Source of the DNA: Rhodoferax potami
Lineage (GTDB): Bacteria > Pseudomonadota > Gammaproteobacteria > Burkholderiales > Burkholderiaceae_C
DNA: 64,000 nt
NCBI RefSeq assembly: GCF_032193805.1
Contig: NZ_JAVBIK010000001.1
Location: 744,001-808,000, forward strand
Direction: 5' to 3'
The translations under genes were made by a program, and so were the position numbers. Within the stretch, counting starts at the first letter, position 1, and the number at the start of each line of letters is the position of its first letter. Below the pieces are notes generated by a model. That model ran no database searches and was not told where the DNA came from. It worked only from the letters and a program-made list of their open reading frames with translations. Positions 54,081-63,428 of the stretch are shown piece by piece.

Positions 54081-54725
54081 ATGACCATCAAGTCCCCCTC
54101 GTCTTCCGCCCTCGCTTCGCCCACACCGCCCCAGCGCAGCCGCCTGCACCTGCTGGCACTGCCCGCCTTGCTGGGCTTGGGCGGTCTGGCCGGTTGCGGC
54201 GACAAGAAAGACGAGACGGCAGCGCCCGCTGCCAAATCCACGGCGCTGAGCCCTGCACAGGCCTACGACAAGATTGCAGCCGAGGGCAAAGGCTTCACCG
54301 TGGGCGCACTCATGGCGGCCAACCCCGCTTATGTGCTGTTTGACCCCCAGTGCCCGCATTGCGGCCATTTGTGGACAGCGTCGCAGGCGTTGCTGCCCAA
54401 GGCCAAGTTTGTCTGGATCCCGGTGTCGTTTATCAACGGCAAAAGCGCTCCGCAGGGCGCTGCAATATTGACCGCCGCCAACCCCGCCGAGTTCATGGCC
54501 GCGCACGAGGCCTCGCTGCTCGCCGGCAGTGGTGGTACCCCGTTGCCCGCGTCAGTACCGCCGGAGGTGGAAGCCATCATCAAGGCCAACACGGTGCTGT
54601 TCAATGACCTGGCTGCCGAATCGGTGCCCTACATGGTGGCCAAGAATGTCAAAACCGGCCAAGTGGTGGCCAATGCGGGTGCCATGCAAACGGCAGCATT
54701 GGCTGAGTTTTTGGGTGTGAACTAA
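54081..54725 (+). CDS. thioredoxin-fold lipoprotein (DsbG/DsbC-like)
   Basis: A 214-residue periplasmic lipoprotein: signal peptide ending in the lipobox LAGC (Cys39), a short linker, and a thioredoxin-like domain with the CxxC active site DPQCPHCG (Cys91/Cys94). Similar to the catalytic half of DsbC/DsbG, so it probably reduces or isomerises periplasmic disulfides, without the dimerisation domain. ATG 54081 gives the signal peptide; longer in-frame readings run through DnaA-box module 4. Confidence 0.85.
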   Translation: MTIKSPSSSALASPTPPQRSRLHLLALPALLGLGGLAGCGDKKDETAAPAAKSTALSPAQAYDKIAAEGKGFTVGALMAANPAYVLFDPQCPHCGHLWTASQALLPKAKFVWIPVSFINGKSAPQGAAILTAANPAEFMAAHEASLLAGSGGTPLPASVPPEVEAIIKANTVLFNDLAAESVPYMVAKNVKTGQVVANAGAMQTAALAEFLGVN

Positions 54726-54728
54726 GCG

Positions 54729-55403
54729 CTACAGCACCGCGTAGCGGCCCGGGCGGTGGTTGACCGCGATGAACAGGTTCATGACCACCGCCGCCAACAC
54801 CGAATAGGCGACCCGCACCGGGTCGACCACAGTGAGTGCCAGTAGCACGATGGTGCAGTCCATGCCCATCTGCACCATGCCAGCGCGCCAGCCCCGTGAA
54901 CGTTGCAGGTACAACGACACAATGGTAGCGCCCCCCAAACTGGCCCGGTGCCGCGCCAGAAACAAGCACCCCGAGCCCAGCAGCAGCCCGCCCAACACCG
55001 CGGCATAGGCCGGGTGCAGCCGCTCGATGGCAAACAAGCGCGGCGACCATTCAGCCATGGCAGACAAAAAGCTGATGGCCACAAAGGTTTTGATGGTGAA
55101 CTCGCGGCCCATGCGCTGCCAGGCAAACCAGTAAAACGGCAGGTTGATCAAAAAGAACAGCTTGCCCAGGCTGACACCGGTCGCGTAGTGCAGCACAAAT
55201 GCCGCACCCGCAGTGCCGCCGGTCAGCAACCCCGCCTGGCCGAACAAAATCAGCGCAAGGCTCACGAACAAGGTGCCGGTAAAGATGGCCTGAGCATCCT
55301 CAAACCAGGTGTGCTGCTGCACCGCCCCCTGCAATGCGGAGGGCAGCTCAACCGGCCCGCGCAGGGGCTTTTCTGGGGGGTTGGGGGGTATGGAGGTCGA
55401 CAT
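54729..55403 (-). CDS. YitT-family membrane protein
   Basis: A 224-residue protein with six hydrophobic helices and the YitT-type motifs GLLTGGTAGAAFVLHYATGVSLGKLFFLINLPFYW (in two helices) and the GGLLLGSGCLFLARHRASLGGATIV segment. Function unknown; related proteins may transport small solutes. ATG 55403. Its end nearly abuts the lipoprotein gene. Confidence 0.85.
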   Translation of the reverse strand: MSTSIPPNPPEKPLRGPVELPSALQGAVQQHTWFEDAQAIFTGTLFVSLALILFGQAGLLTGGTAGAAFVLHYATGVSLGKLFFLINLPFYWFAWQRMGREFTIKTFVAISFLSAMAEWSPRLFAIERLHPAYAAVLGGLLLGSGCLFLARHRASLGGATIVSLYLQRSRGWRAGMVQMGMDCTIVLLALTVVDPVRVAYSVLAAVVMNLFIAVNHRPGRYAVL

Positions 55404-55475
55404 AAGCCTTACGGAGCAAGCATTGTGCCGTGCCTGCCCATGGTATGTTGACACGCTGCTTACCGGGCCACCCGC

Positions 55476-56315
55476 TCACCAGCTGGAAGGGTCCACCTTG
55501 AAGTAACCCTGCAACTCGCGATAGAGCGCAGCGTCGTAGCTGCGCAAGGCCGCACCTTGCTCAAAAAAAGCTTCGGTGGCGACCGAGAAAAACTCCGCCG
55601 GGTCTTGCGCGCCATAGTGGTCCAGCAGCACTTGCTCGTGCATGAAGGCCTCGCCTTGCAGGCGCTCGTAGGCGGCAGTAAACACCGCCTTCCAGCGGGC
55701 GGGATGGTGATCCGCATCACCGGGCAGTGGCATTGGTGCGCCGATCGCCTGGCCGTTTTCCTGGTCCAGCTGATGGGCGAATTCATGGATCACGACGTTG
55801 CGGCCATCGTGCGCATCGGCAGCGCCTTGGAGCACGTCTTGCCACGACAGGATGACCTGCCCTTCCGACCAGCTTTCGCCCGCCAAAGAGCGTTGCTCGG
55901 CGTGGTGCACACCCGCCGCATCGGTGTGCTTGCGCTGCACGACAAAGGCAGCGGGGTACAGCAGTATCTGGCGCACTCCGGCAAAGTAGTCCGCCGGCAG
56001 CCCGCGGGTGCGGTTGAGCAGCAGCAGGCAGGCATTGGCGGCGACCACGACCCGCATTTCTTCAGTCACCTGCAAACCATCGCAACCGATAAAGGTTTTT
56101 TCGGCCACAAAAACCTGGATGTGCTTTTTGAGCTGCAGCTGCAGGTCTGCCGGCAAACGGGCAAACATGGGAACGCGCTTGCGCAGGTGTTTGCGCCACC
56201 CGGGCGGGAACGGTTGCTGTTGCAGTCGCTCGCGCCGCCAGCGCATCCAACGCGGATACCCCAGCAGCCCGATCAGCAGCAACAACGCTGCAAGGCAAAA
56301 AATCAAAAAGGCCAC
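55476..56315 (-). CDS. MtfA-like zinc peptidase
   Basis: A 279-residue protein with an N-terminal membrane segment (residues 2-20) and a zinc-peptidase domain with HEFAH (177-181), Glu178 the likely catalytic base, plus the family's C-terminal NPAEFF-like AQDPAEFFSVATEAFF. E. coli MtfA (without the anchor) binds Mlc and is an aminopeptidase. The membrane anchor here is a difference from it. ATG 56315. Confidence 0.88.
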   Translation of the reverse strand: MAFLIFCLAALLLLIGLLGYPRWMRWRRERLQQQPFPPGWRKHLRKRVPMFARLPADLQLQLKKHIQVFVAEKTFIGCDGLQVTEEMRVVVAANACLLLLNRTRGLPADYFAGVRQILLYPAAFVVQRKHTDAAGVHHAEQRSLAGESWSEGQVILSWQDVLQGAADAHDGRNVVIHEFAHQLDQENGQAIGAPMPLPGDADHHPARWKAVFTAAYERLQGEAFMHEQVLLDHYGAQDPAEFFSVATEAFFEQGAALRSYDAALYRELQGYFKVDPSSW

Positions 56316-56413
56316 AAGCTCTCCGTCAGCAGCGTTGCACTGGCTGGTTAACTGGAGCCCCTGCGGCCTTTTTCAAGCACGCCCGTCCATGCGGGGGTGC
56401 CGTGGGGTCAGGG

Positions 56414-56851
56414 TTAGCGCGCTACCAGTACCGGCACCGGACTCTGGGCGACCACTTTGGCCGCCACACTGCCAAGCACCAGGCGTTCAATACCCGAGCG
56501 CCCGTTGGAGCCGATCACGATCAGGTCGACGCCCAGCGTCTCTGCCGTTTGCACGATACCGCTCACGGCGGTGACATCTTCCACTAAGCGGACATCGAGC
56601 GCCACCACAGACCCCTCACGGCACAGGGCATCCACATGCGCATGGGCTTGGGCGGCGAGCTGCTGGCCGGCCGCCGCATAGGCTTGCAGGCCAGCCGGAT
56701 TGAGCTCGCCAATACCGATATAGGGGTACGGGTCCGCCACATACAAAGCGGTGAGCTTGGCGCCGTGGGTGCGGGCCAAATCCACCGCCAAGCGGGACGC
56801 ATGCTCTGAAGACGCAGAGCCGTCGGTTGCCAAAAGAATGTGTTTGAACAT
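56414..56851 (-). CDS. universal stress protein (UspA family)
   Basis: A 145-residue UspA-fold protein with ILLATDGSASSEHA at the start and the ATP-binding GSNGRSGIERLVLGSVA at the end (G-2x-G-9x-G(S) pattern), so it probably binds ATP. Stress survival role by family. ATG 56851 follows AGGAGGC at good spacing; longer readings up to 56986 lack a ribosome site. Confidence 0.93.
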   Translation of the reverse strand: MFKHILLATDGSASSEHASRLAVDLARTHGAKLTALYVADPYPYIGIGELNPAGLQAYAAAGQQLAAQAHAHVDALCREGSVVALDVRLVEDVTAVSGIVQTAETLGVDLIVIGSNGRSGIERLVLGSVAAKVVAQSPVPVLVAR

Positions 56852-56997
56852 GGGAGCCTCCTGTGAATCGATGCCCTTACTGTGCGGGAAGGCGGCGCGG
56901 CCGGTCTTGATCTGCGTCACACAGAGGCGCTGGCCCGGCTTACATGGTCTGTCACATGGGCGCGCTACACTGTTCTTCAAATACAAGGAGCGTAGAA

Positions 56998-57900
56998 ATG
57001 CTGCGACTCTTCAAAGCACTAGCCGTCGTTGGCATATCACTCACCGTGTGGCTGCAGCCTGCAGCTGGGGCAACATCGCCCATGCAATACACCTATCCGC
57101 CCCCCGAGAGCGGCTCGGATGTGCGCATGCAGTTTTACTGGGATGTATTGCAGCTCGCCCTGGAAGAAACACGCCCCAAGTGGGGACCGTTCCAGATGCA
57201 GCCAGCCCCCAAAGTGATGACGCCTGCGCGCGCGGAAATGCAGCTGAGCAACAGCCAAGATATTTCCGTTATGGCGCGCACCACCAGCCAGGAACGTGAG
57301 CGCAAGCTCTTGCCCATCCGCTTGCCCCTGGACAAGGGCCTGACAGGCTACCGCCTGTTTTTGATCAAGGAAGTCAATCAACCCGCCTTCAGCGGCATTC
57401 GCAGCACCAGCGAGTTGCGGCAGTTCACCATCGGGCAGGCTGCGAACTGGATCGATGTGGACATCCTGCGCAACGCCGGCCTGGAGGTGGTTACCGCCCC
57501 GACCTATGAGAGCCTGTTCCCCATGCTGAGCGCGGGGCGGTATGACCTGTTCTCGCGCGGAGTGAACGAAATCAGCGCGGAGCTGGCTTCCAACATCGGC
57601 AGCTATCCCGACCTCGCGGTGGAAAGAAAACTGCTGCTCTACTACCCCCTGCCCCGCTACTTTTTCTTCGCCCGCTCGCCTGAAGGTGAAAAGCTGGCCC
57701 AGCGGGTCGAGGAAGGCTTGAAGCTGTTGATGCGCAATGGCAAGTTCCAAAAGCGCTATCTGGTCTTCAAGAAAAGCATCCTCGCGGACCTGAGTCTCTC
57801 AGGCCGGCGGGTGATCCGCATCTCCAACCCCACGCTCTCGCCCGAAACGCCTTTGGCAGACAAAGAGTTGTGGGACACCCTGGAGACCGAGCTCCGCTGA
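56998..57900 (+). CDS. periplasmic transporter-substrate-binding-like protein
   Basis: A 300-residue secreted protein: signal peptide to about residue 24 (AAGA) and a two-lobed binding fold (DVRMQFYWDVLQLALEETRP, IGQAANWIDVDILRNAGLEVV, YESLFPMLSAGRYDLFSRG, YYPLPRYFFFARSPEGEKLA). Such solitary binding proteins in Comamonadaceae are often annotated as transporter substrate-binding or sensor proteins. Ligand unknown. ATG 56998 follows AAGGAG. Confidence 0.82.
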   Translation: MLRLFKALAVVGISLTVWLQPAAGATSPMQYTYPPPESGSDVRMQFYWDVLQLALEETRPKWGPFQMQPAPKVMTPARAEMQLSNSQDISVMARTTSQERERKLLPIRLPLDKGLTGYRLFLIKEVNQPAFSGIRSTSELRQFTIGQAANWIDVDILRNAGLEVVTAPTYESLFPMLSAGRYDLFSRGVNEISAELASNIGSYPDLAVERKLLLYYPLPRYFFFARSPEGEKLAQRVEEGLKLLMRNGKFQKRYLVFKKSILADLSLSGRRVIRISNPTLSPETPLADKELWDTLETELR

Positions 57901-57922
57901 GCCCGGCCACAGCCACCACCGC

Positions 57923-58654
57923 CTAAAACAATGACAAGTTTTCTGGCGGAGGGGTCTGGGGTTTGGCGTTGCGCGCAGCCGTAGGCGCCGCACGCGGCAC
58001 CGGGGCCGGCTCAGCATGCATTTGCTCAGCGGGAAAACGCGTCATGAACGCCATCGCCTGCTGCGGGCTGGCATGCAGCCAATCGGCGTAATGCGCAGCG
58101 GGTACGATCACCGGCATGCGCTTTTCATCCCCGGGGCGGTGCATCCGCCCCATCACCGGGTGGCCATCGGCATTGACTGTGAGCAAGGTAAAGCTGTCGG
58201 CCTGCTCGCCACTGGCTTTGTCGGTCCAACGCTCCCACAGGCCGGCTACCGCAAACGGCTCTTGGTCGTGCATGGCAATCCGCCAGCGGGTTGCCCGGCC
58301 GCCTTGGGTGGCCGCATCCTCCCAGCAGGGTTCAAAAAAGCATTCCATCGGCACCAGCGCCCACTGGCGGGCCGCCCAGGCATGGCGAAAACTGGGCTTG
58401 ATAGCCACCGTCTCGCTGCGGGCGTTGTAAGTGCCGCGGGCCAACTCACGGGCGTGGCGGGCATCTTTGCTCCAGGGCGGCACCATCCCGAACTGCGCCA
58501 GCTGCACCGCGGCCCCACCGGAGCTGCGCACCACCACTGGGGCGTTATAGCCCGGGTAGGTTTCTGCCGGCCAGCCGGGTGCGGCCGGGGCCACTGTGCC
58601 CAGGCGCTTGTCTAAAAAGTCAGTCCGGGCCGAGGGAATGAAGTTGGTGCACAT
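57923..58654 (-). CDS. SRAP-domain protein (YedK/HMCES-type)
   Basis: A 243-residue DNA-repair protein that forms a covalent adduct with abasic sites in single-stranded DNA via Cys2. MCTN start, YNARSETV (Asn), ALVPMECFFEP (Glu) and MHRPGDEKRMPVIV (His) match the SRAP active site. Start ATG 58654 exactly places Cys2. A copy of the double-hairpin repeat is immediately upstream. Confidence 0.93.
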   Translation of the reverse strand: MCTNFIPSARTDFLDKRLGTVAPAAPGWPAETYPGYNAPVVVRSSGGAAVQLAQFGMVPPWSKDARHARELARGTYNARSETVAIKPSFRHAWAARQWALVPMECFFEPCWEDAATQGGRATRWRIAMHDQEPFAVAGLWERWTDKASGEQADSFTLLTVNADGHPVMGRMHRPGDEKRMPVIVPAAHYADWLHASPQQAMAFMTRFPAEQMHAEPAPVPRAAPTAARNAKPQTPPPENLSLF

Positions 58655-58663
58655 CAGGCGAAT

Positions 58664-58720
58664 GCTATAAAAATCATAGCTACTAGCGCAGGTATATCGT
58701 GCGCTACATGCTTATTTGAC
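58664..58720 (+). repeat. double-hairpin repeat copy L
   Basis: GCTATAAAAATCATAGC TAC then TAGCGCAGGTATATCGTGCGC and TACATGCTTATTTGA. It belongs to the GCGCAGG subtype and fills the space between the RbgA-type GTPase stop and the SRAP start. Confidence 0.75.
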
Positions 58721-58722
58721 TC

Positions 58723-59736
58723 TTATTCGGCCTCAGGCTCTGGTGCAGCACCTTGGCCGGCAGCGGCCTCCCGCTCGTCGCTATGGCGGGGCTGCGCCGG
58801 GCGCTTGACCTTCTTGAGGCGGATAAGACGGGCCATTTCGATGGCGTCCTTCTTCATCTGGCGCTCGGCGTCGATCTGCTTGCCCTCGGCCAGCCACTGG
58901 GCAAATTGCTCCGGCGTCTCCAGGGTGATACGGCCTAGCACCGCGCTGCGGAAGTCGTGGATCACGATCTCGGCGGCTTTGTTGAGGTTGATGCGCCCGC
59001 CCGACTGCAAAGCACCACGCTTGCGCCCAATGGCGTCCAGCAACTGCTCGTCGGTTTGCCCGGCCACACCAGTGAGCTTGTAGCGCGCCTCCAGTGTGGC
59101 GGGATAGTGCTGGCGAAGGTAGTCCAGCAGCTCGAGGGCCACTTCTTCTTCATCGAATGCGTTTTTGCCGATGGCGCCGCTGGCCGCGAGGTTGTAGCCG
59201 CTCTTGGCCACGATGATGCGGGGCCACAGCACACCCGGCGTGTCATAGAGGTAAAAGTCGTCCGCAATCGTGATGCGCTGCTCGATCTTGGTGACGCCGG
59301 CCTCGTCGCCAGTTTTGGCGGCGCGCTTGCCCTTAAGAGTGTTGATCAGCGTGGACTTGCCCACGTTGGGAATGCCGCAAATCAGCACTCGCATCGGCTT
59401 GGCCATGCCGCCCCGATTAGGGGCCAGCTCGTGGCAGGCAGCCACCAGCGCTTTGGCGGGGGTGGTCATGCTCGCATCGAGCGGGAGGGCGCGCACGCCA
59501 GGCATGGCGTTGTAATGCGCCAGCCAGAGTGCGGTGCGCTCGGGGTCGGCCAGGTCTTGTTTGTTGAGCACTTTGAGCGCGGGCTTGCCTGCGGTGAGCT
59601 CGGCGAGCATGGGGTTGGCGCTGGAGCCGGGCAAGCGGGAGTCCAGCAGTTCAATCACCACATCGATCTCTTTGATGCGCTCTTGAATCGCCTTGCGGGT
59701 CAGGTGCATATGCCCCGGGAACCACTGAATTGCCAT
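58723..59736 (-). CDS. ribosome biogenesis GTPase YlqF/RbgA-type
   Basis: A 337-residue circularly permuted GTPase: G4 NKQD near the N-terminal part, then G1 GIPNVGKST and G3 DTPG, followed by the C-terminal helical RNA-binding domain. By homology it helps mature the large ribosomal subunit. MAIQWFPGHM is the characteristic N-terminus, giving ATG 59736. Tail is charged (DEREAAAGQG) with no known role. Confidence 0.93.
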   Translation of the reverse strand: MAIQWFPGHMHLTRKAIQERIKEIDVVIELLDSRLPGSSANPMLAELTAGKPALKVLNKQDLADPERTALWLAHYNAMPGVRALPLDASMTTPAKALVAACHELAPNRGGMAKPMRVLICGIPNVGKSTLINTLKGKRAAKTGDEAGVTKIEQRITIADDFYLYDTPGVLWPRIIVAKSGYNLAASGAIGKNAFDEEEVALELLDYLRQHYPATLEARYKLTGVAGQTDEQLLDAIGRKRGALQSGGRINLNKAAEIVIHDFRSAVLGRITLETPEQFAQWLAEGKQIDAERQMKKDAIEMARLIRLKKVKRPAQPRHSDEREAAAGQGAAPEPEAE

Positions 59737-59906
59737 GCCGTGTGTCTTTCTGCCTGTCGCTAAACCCTGCATTGTCCCGTATGTGGCCGCCGCGCGCCGC
59801 TTAGACAGCCGCCCCTAGGAAACAGACGGTATTTAAGGTGCCTTCACTAGGGGGGATCTTGAGAATCCAAGTATTCCCTCACGATTTCACTTTGCAGGAG
59901 CTGCAC

Positions 59907-60479
59907 ATGCGCACGACCACCCTTACCCTCGCCACCAACGACCTGATCACCACCTACGGCAACACCGCCAAAAACGTGATCAATGCCTACCGCGTCGGCA
60001 ATGCCCGCGCCGCCAGCTACGTTGAAAAAACCTGGTCTGCCTCTGTGCAAAAAGCCGGCAAACGCATCAGCGGCGAAGTTCGCCGCAACGCCCTCAACGC
60101 CCAGAAAAAGCTCACCGGCTACTACGTGCAAGGCGTGACGTTTACTACTGACGGTGCAGACGCTGCCGTAGACAAAGCCGTCGAGCTGGCCGGCAAGAGC
60201 CTGGAACAAGTGGCAGTGAACGCCACCCGTTTTGAACAAACCACCGGCCTGAGCACACTGGGCACCGTCGCCAACGCCGCAGTGCCTGCTGTGGTGGCTG
60301 CGAACAAAGTGGCCGCCAAGCTGGAAGCCAAGAGCAGCGACCTGGCGATCCGCCTGGCAGGCTCAAAAGTCAAAGCCAAGGCTGCAGGCGCCAAGCGTGT
60401 GGTGAAAAAGGCAGTGCGCAAGGCCGCTCCCCGCGTGCGCAAAGCCGCCGCTGCTATGGAAGCAGCAGTCGCGGTTTAA
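59907..60479 (+). CDS. phasin-like protein with histone-like basic tail
   Basis: A 190-residue protein: phasin-type helical region (about 10-140, FEQTTGLSTLG and coiled helices) and an Ala/Lys-rich tail (about 145-190, with repeated KAAGAK, VKKAVRKAAPR) resembling histone H1-like proteins. Tail proteins of this kind can link polyhydroxyalkanoate granules to DNA, as PhaM does; that role here is inference. ATG 59907 follows GCAGGAG. Stop overlaps gshA's stop by four bases. Confidence 0.8.
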   Translation: MRTTTLTLATNDLITTYGNTAKNVINAYRVGNARAASYVEKTWSASVQKAGKRISGEVRRNALNAQKKLTGYYVQGVTFTTDGADAAVDKAVELAGKSLEQVAVNATRFEQTTGLSTLGTVANAAVPAVVAANKVAAKLEAKSSDLAIRLAGSKVKAKAAGAKRVVKKAVRKAAPRVRKAAAAMEAAVAV

Positions 60480-62017
60480 GCCGCTGCTGTGCTGCGGCGC
60501 CCTGCCAACAAGCGGTGGGGTGCCAAAAACTCTTTGAGGTAGACATCAAACGGCATGGTGTCTGCCGCCTCGATGGCGCGCTGGTCGCTCCACGACACCG
60601 CGGACTCTTGCTCAAAGAGGGCCTGCTGCGCAGCAGGCAAGGCCTGCGCCAGCATGGCATCCCGTGTGCGGTTGCTCTGCGCCAACACGAAGGCCGCGAA
60701 CGAACCCCCATGGTCTTTTTGCATTGCCTGCAGTACCCGGGCGGATGGCAAGGTATCCGGCTGATCCAACCCTACTGTGGCCGCTTGCAATGCAGCGGTG
60801 TACAGCGTGTTGCCATGGGCCGCATCCAGCGCCTGTGCAAAAGGCTGCATCTGGGCCAAGAGATCGCGCCCCCAATCGACCAGCGTCACCGGCTGTCCGT
60901 CGCGCTGCAATAGCAAACCGGGTTGGCGGCCTCGCTCAGCGACGTCTTGTTGGTTGCGCGCCAGCGCTGTGATCTCGGCAGGCGAATCGTCCGGGCTGGT
61001 GGTGCCCAGACTGTGCAGCAAAAACACATCAATAAAGCGCATGGTGCTGCTGTTGATACCCACCAGCTCAAAGGGATCGAGGTCCATCAGCCGCACTTCC
61101 ACATATTCGACACCGCGCTCGCGCAGCGCGTGCAGCGGCCGCTCGCCAGGGAAAGTGACCCGCTTGGGGCGGATGGTGCCGTAAAACTCGTTCTCGATTT
61201 GCAGCAGGCTGGTCCCGAGCTGGCGGTAGGCCCCGTCAGGGCCTTGCACGCCAATGGCCTCGTAGGCCGGGTAAGCCTGGGTCAACGCGCCTTGCAATGA
61301 GTGGCCGTAGCCCTCCAGGCTGTTGTAGCTCACCGCGAGCGACGATTGCGCGTCGCTCTGGTACCCCAGCCGCCCCATGCGCAGCGAAGTGGCATAGGGC
61401 AAATACATGGTGCCTTCGCTCAAGGGCTGCAGCTGGTGCTGGCGGCCGGCCACGAAGGTAGAACACACCGCAGGCGAGGCGCCAAACAAATACAACAACA
61501 AAAACGCATGGCGCCGGAAATTGCGGATCAACCCGAAATACGCTTCGCTGGACACATCCGGCATCGACCAGTTGTAGTGAATGCCCGAGATGGTTTGCAT
61601 GCGCCGGCCATAGCGGTTACCCAAGCCCATGCGGTACACGGTTTTGGAGCGACCCACATTCGAGGTGCCATATTGGCCTAGCGGAATCGCATCGTCATCC
61701 GGCAAACAACACGGCATGCTCGACACCCACAGCCGCTCTTCGCCCATGCTCTGCAGGGTAAAGCGCTGCACATCGGTGAGCTCTTGCAGGCAGTCTTCAG
61801 GCTGGGCGTGTACACCGGTAATGAGCTCGACCTGCGACTCACTGAAGTCGGTCGTGATGTGCGGATGCGTCAGGGCAGAGCCCATGGCCGAGGGGTGCGG
61901 CGTCATCGCCAGACTGCCGCTGGGGAGTGCGCGCAGGCTTTCTTTTTCCAGCCCGCGTCGGATCCCGCGGAGCCGTTCGGGAGTCAGGGCGCTGAAGGCC
62001 TCTTGTGTGTTATCCAT
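60476..62017 (-). CDS. gshA: glutamate-cysteine ligase
   Basis: First enzyme of glutathione synthesis, joining glutamate and cysteine. The 513-residue protein matches the proteobacterial GshA family: KESLR near the start, HPHITTDFSESQVELITG, GRRMQTISGIHYNWS, YVEVRLMDLDPF and the SWSDQRAIEA segment. ATG 62017 is used, preceded by GAAGGG; an ATG at 62041 is possible. Glutathione would feed the GST and peroxiredoxin encoded in the window. Confidence 0.94.
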   Translation of the reverse strand: MDNTQEAFSALTPERLRGIRRGLEKESLRALPSGSLAMTPHPSAMGSALTHPHITTDFSESQVELITGVHAQPEDCLQELTDVQRFTLQSMGEERLWVSSMPCCLPDDDAIPLGQYGTSNVGRSKTVYRMGLGNRYGRRMQTISGIHYNWSMPDVSSEAYFGLIRNFRRHAFLLLYLFGASPAVCSTFVAGRQHQLQPLSEGTMYLPYATSLRMGRLGYQSDAQSSLAVSYNSLEGYGHSLQGALTQAYPAYEAIGVQGPDGAYRQLGTSLLQIENEFYGTIRPKRVTFPGERPLHALRERGVEYVEVRLMDLDPFELVGINSSTMRFIDVFLLHSLGTTSPDDSPAEITALARNQQDVAERGRQPGLLLQRDGQPVTLVDWGRDLLAQMQPFAQALDAAHGNTLYTAALQAATVGLDQPDTLPSARVLQAMQKDHGGSFAAFVLAQSNRTRDAMLAQALPAAQQALFEQESAVSWSDQRAIEAADTMPFDVYLKEFLAPHRLLAGRRSTAAA

Positions 62018-62159
62018 GACCAAAGGCCCTTCAGAAATCAAACGGGGGGCAAAGGTACCACAGGCGCATGAAACGTGCAGAGCAGCGGTTTCCCCCGGGT
62101 GTTACGGCCCAGATAACGTTGTTTCCCGCCATTTCAAGGCTTTGCGCTTTGGCACAAAC

Positions 62160-63407
62160 ATGAATAATGGCGCCATGGGTGTCACCGAAATCATCATCTG
62201 GTCATGCTTGCTCGGGGGCCTGCTGACCCTGAGCTGCGGGGCCGTGGGTGAAATTTTGAGCGACAACAACCCGGGCGCTTGGCGCGCCTTGTCTTATGTG
62301 CTCGTGCTCGGTGGCTCCGGCGTAGTCGGCAGCGGGCTGCCCTTGGCCTTGTTCCCCGACCTCTCCCCCCAGACACTGCAAACGGTGCAGAGCATCATTG
62401 CCCCCCTCAGCGGTGCGCTGGTGCTGTGGTACCTCGGCGTCTGGCTTGGCGTGGCGCTGGTCGACCGGATGCTGTACGTCACTATCAACTGGGGCGCTGC
62501 TGCCATGGTGGGTGTGGCCGCCTTGCAATCGCTTATTGGCCTGGGGTTTATCAGCACCGGCAGCCTCAACCCCCTGTGGATTTCTGCGGTGGTGAGCACC
62601 ACCGGTGTCTTGTTTGCACTGCATGCCAGTGTGCGGGCCTACCGGCTGGGCGACGACCTGGCCCGCTGGATGGCGGTGGCTTGCGGCTTTCTGGCAGTGA
62701 TGGTGGTCGGCCTCTACACCTGCGCGCTGTGGCCTACGGCGATTCCGGTCGGTGGCAAAGCCGTGATTGCACTGTGCGCGCTGGTGCACTTCTTGATGGG
62801 CATCCGCTTGTCCATGCGGCGCAACCAAGCCAACAGCCGGCTTAAGCGGCGTGCCAGCGACACCGTGGGTTTTGACCGGGCCACAGGCCTGCCCACCGGC
62901 TCGGTGTTGCTCACTAAGGTAGACGATGCCCTGTGGCGGGCTGAGCGCGCGGGCGTGGGCTGTGCGGTGGTGGCGCTGCATTTGCGGAATTTGTATTCCA
63001 TGAGCGAGTCGGCCGGACACGCCATTGACCAGCAGATACTGACCGCCGTGGCAGCCCGCGTGCGCAGGGCGGTGGGCTTCCGCTATGTGGTGGGCCTGTA
63101 CCACCCGCGCTGCTTTGTGATGGTGATTACCCATGCCAACCGGCCCCAAGAGGTAGACCGCATGATGTTCAGGCTCAAGGCACTGGTGTCAAGCCGCCTG
63201 CTCCTGAGCGATCCGCAAGCGGGCGGGCACCACTTTCAGCCGGTGTTTGGCTTGGGCGTTTCGCACTGGGTGCCTGGCAGCTCGTCCGCACAGCAAGTGC
63301 TCGACGACACCGAGCAGCGCGCCTTGGCCCAGGTGCAATCGGAGTCGCCGCGCGAGGCCGCGTCCACCGCCTCTGCAACCCTGACCGCCGCCAGCCCGCT
63401 GAGCTAA
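62160..63407 (+). CDS. membrane protein with degenerate GGDEF domain
   Basis: A 415-residue protein: seven hydrophobic helices (through about residue 220), then a GGDEF-fold domain (FDRATGLPTGSVLLTKVDDALWRAE and VAVALHLR-like region) in which the GGDEF position reads YHPRCF. Catalysis is therefore not expected; it may bind c-di-GMP or be a receptor for another ligand. Start ATG 62160 or 62175; the frame remains open upstream but this is antisense to gshA. Confidence 0.78.
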   Translation: MNNGAMGVTEIIIWSCLLGGLLTLSCGAVGEILSDNNPGAWRALSYVLVLGGSGVVGSGLPLALFPDLSPQTLQTVQSIIAPLSGALVLWYLGVWLGVALVDRMLYVTINWGAAAMVGVAALQSLIGLGFISTGSLNPLWISAVVSTTGVLFALHASVRAYRLGDDLARWMAVACGFLAVMVVGLYTCALWPTAIPVGGKAVIALCALVHFLMGIRLSMRRNQANSRLKRRASDTVGFDRATGLPTGSVLLTKVDDALWRAERAGVGCAVVALHLRNLYSMSESAGHAIDQQILTAVAARVRRAVGFRYVVGLYHPRCFVMVITHANRPQEVDRMMFRLKALVSSRLLLSDPQAGGHHFQPVFGLGVSHWVPGSSSAQQVLDDTEQRALAQVQSESPREAASTASATLTAASPLS

Positions 63408-63428
63408 TGCCCGCGGACCGGCCGGCTG

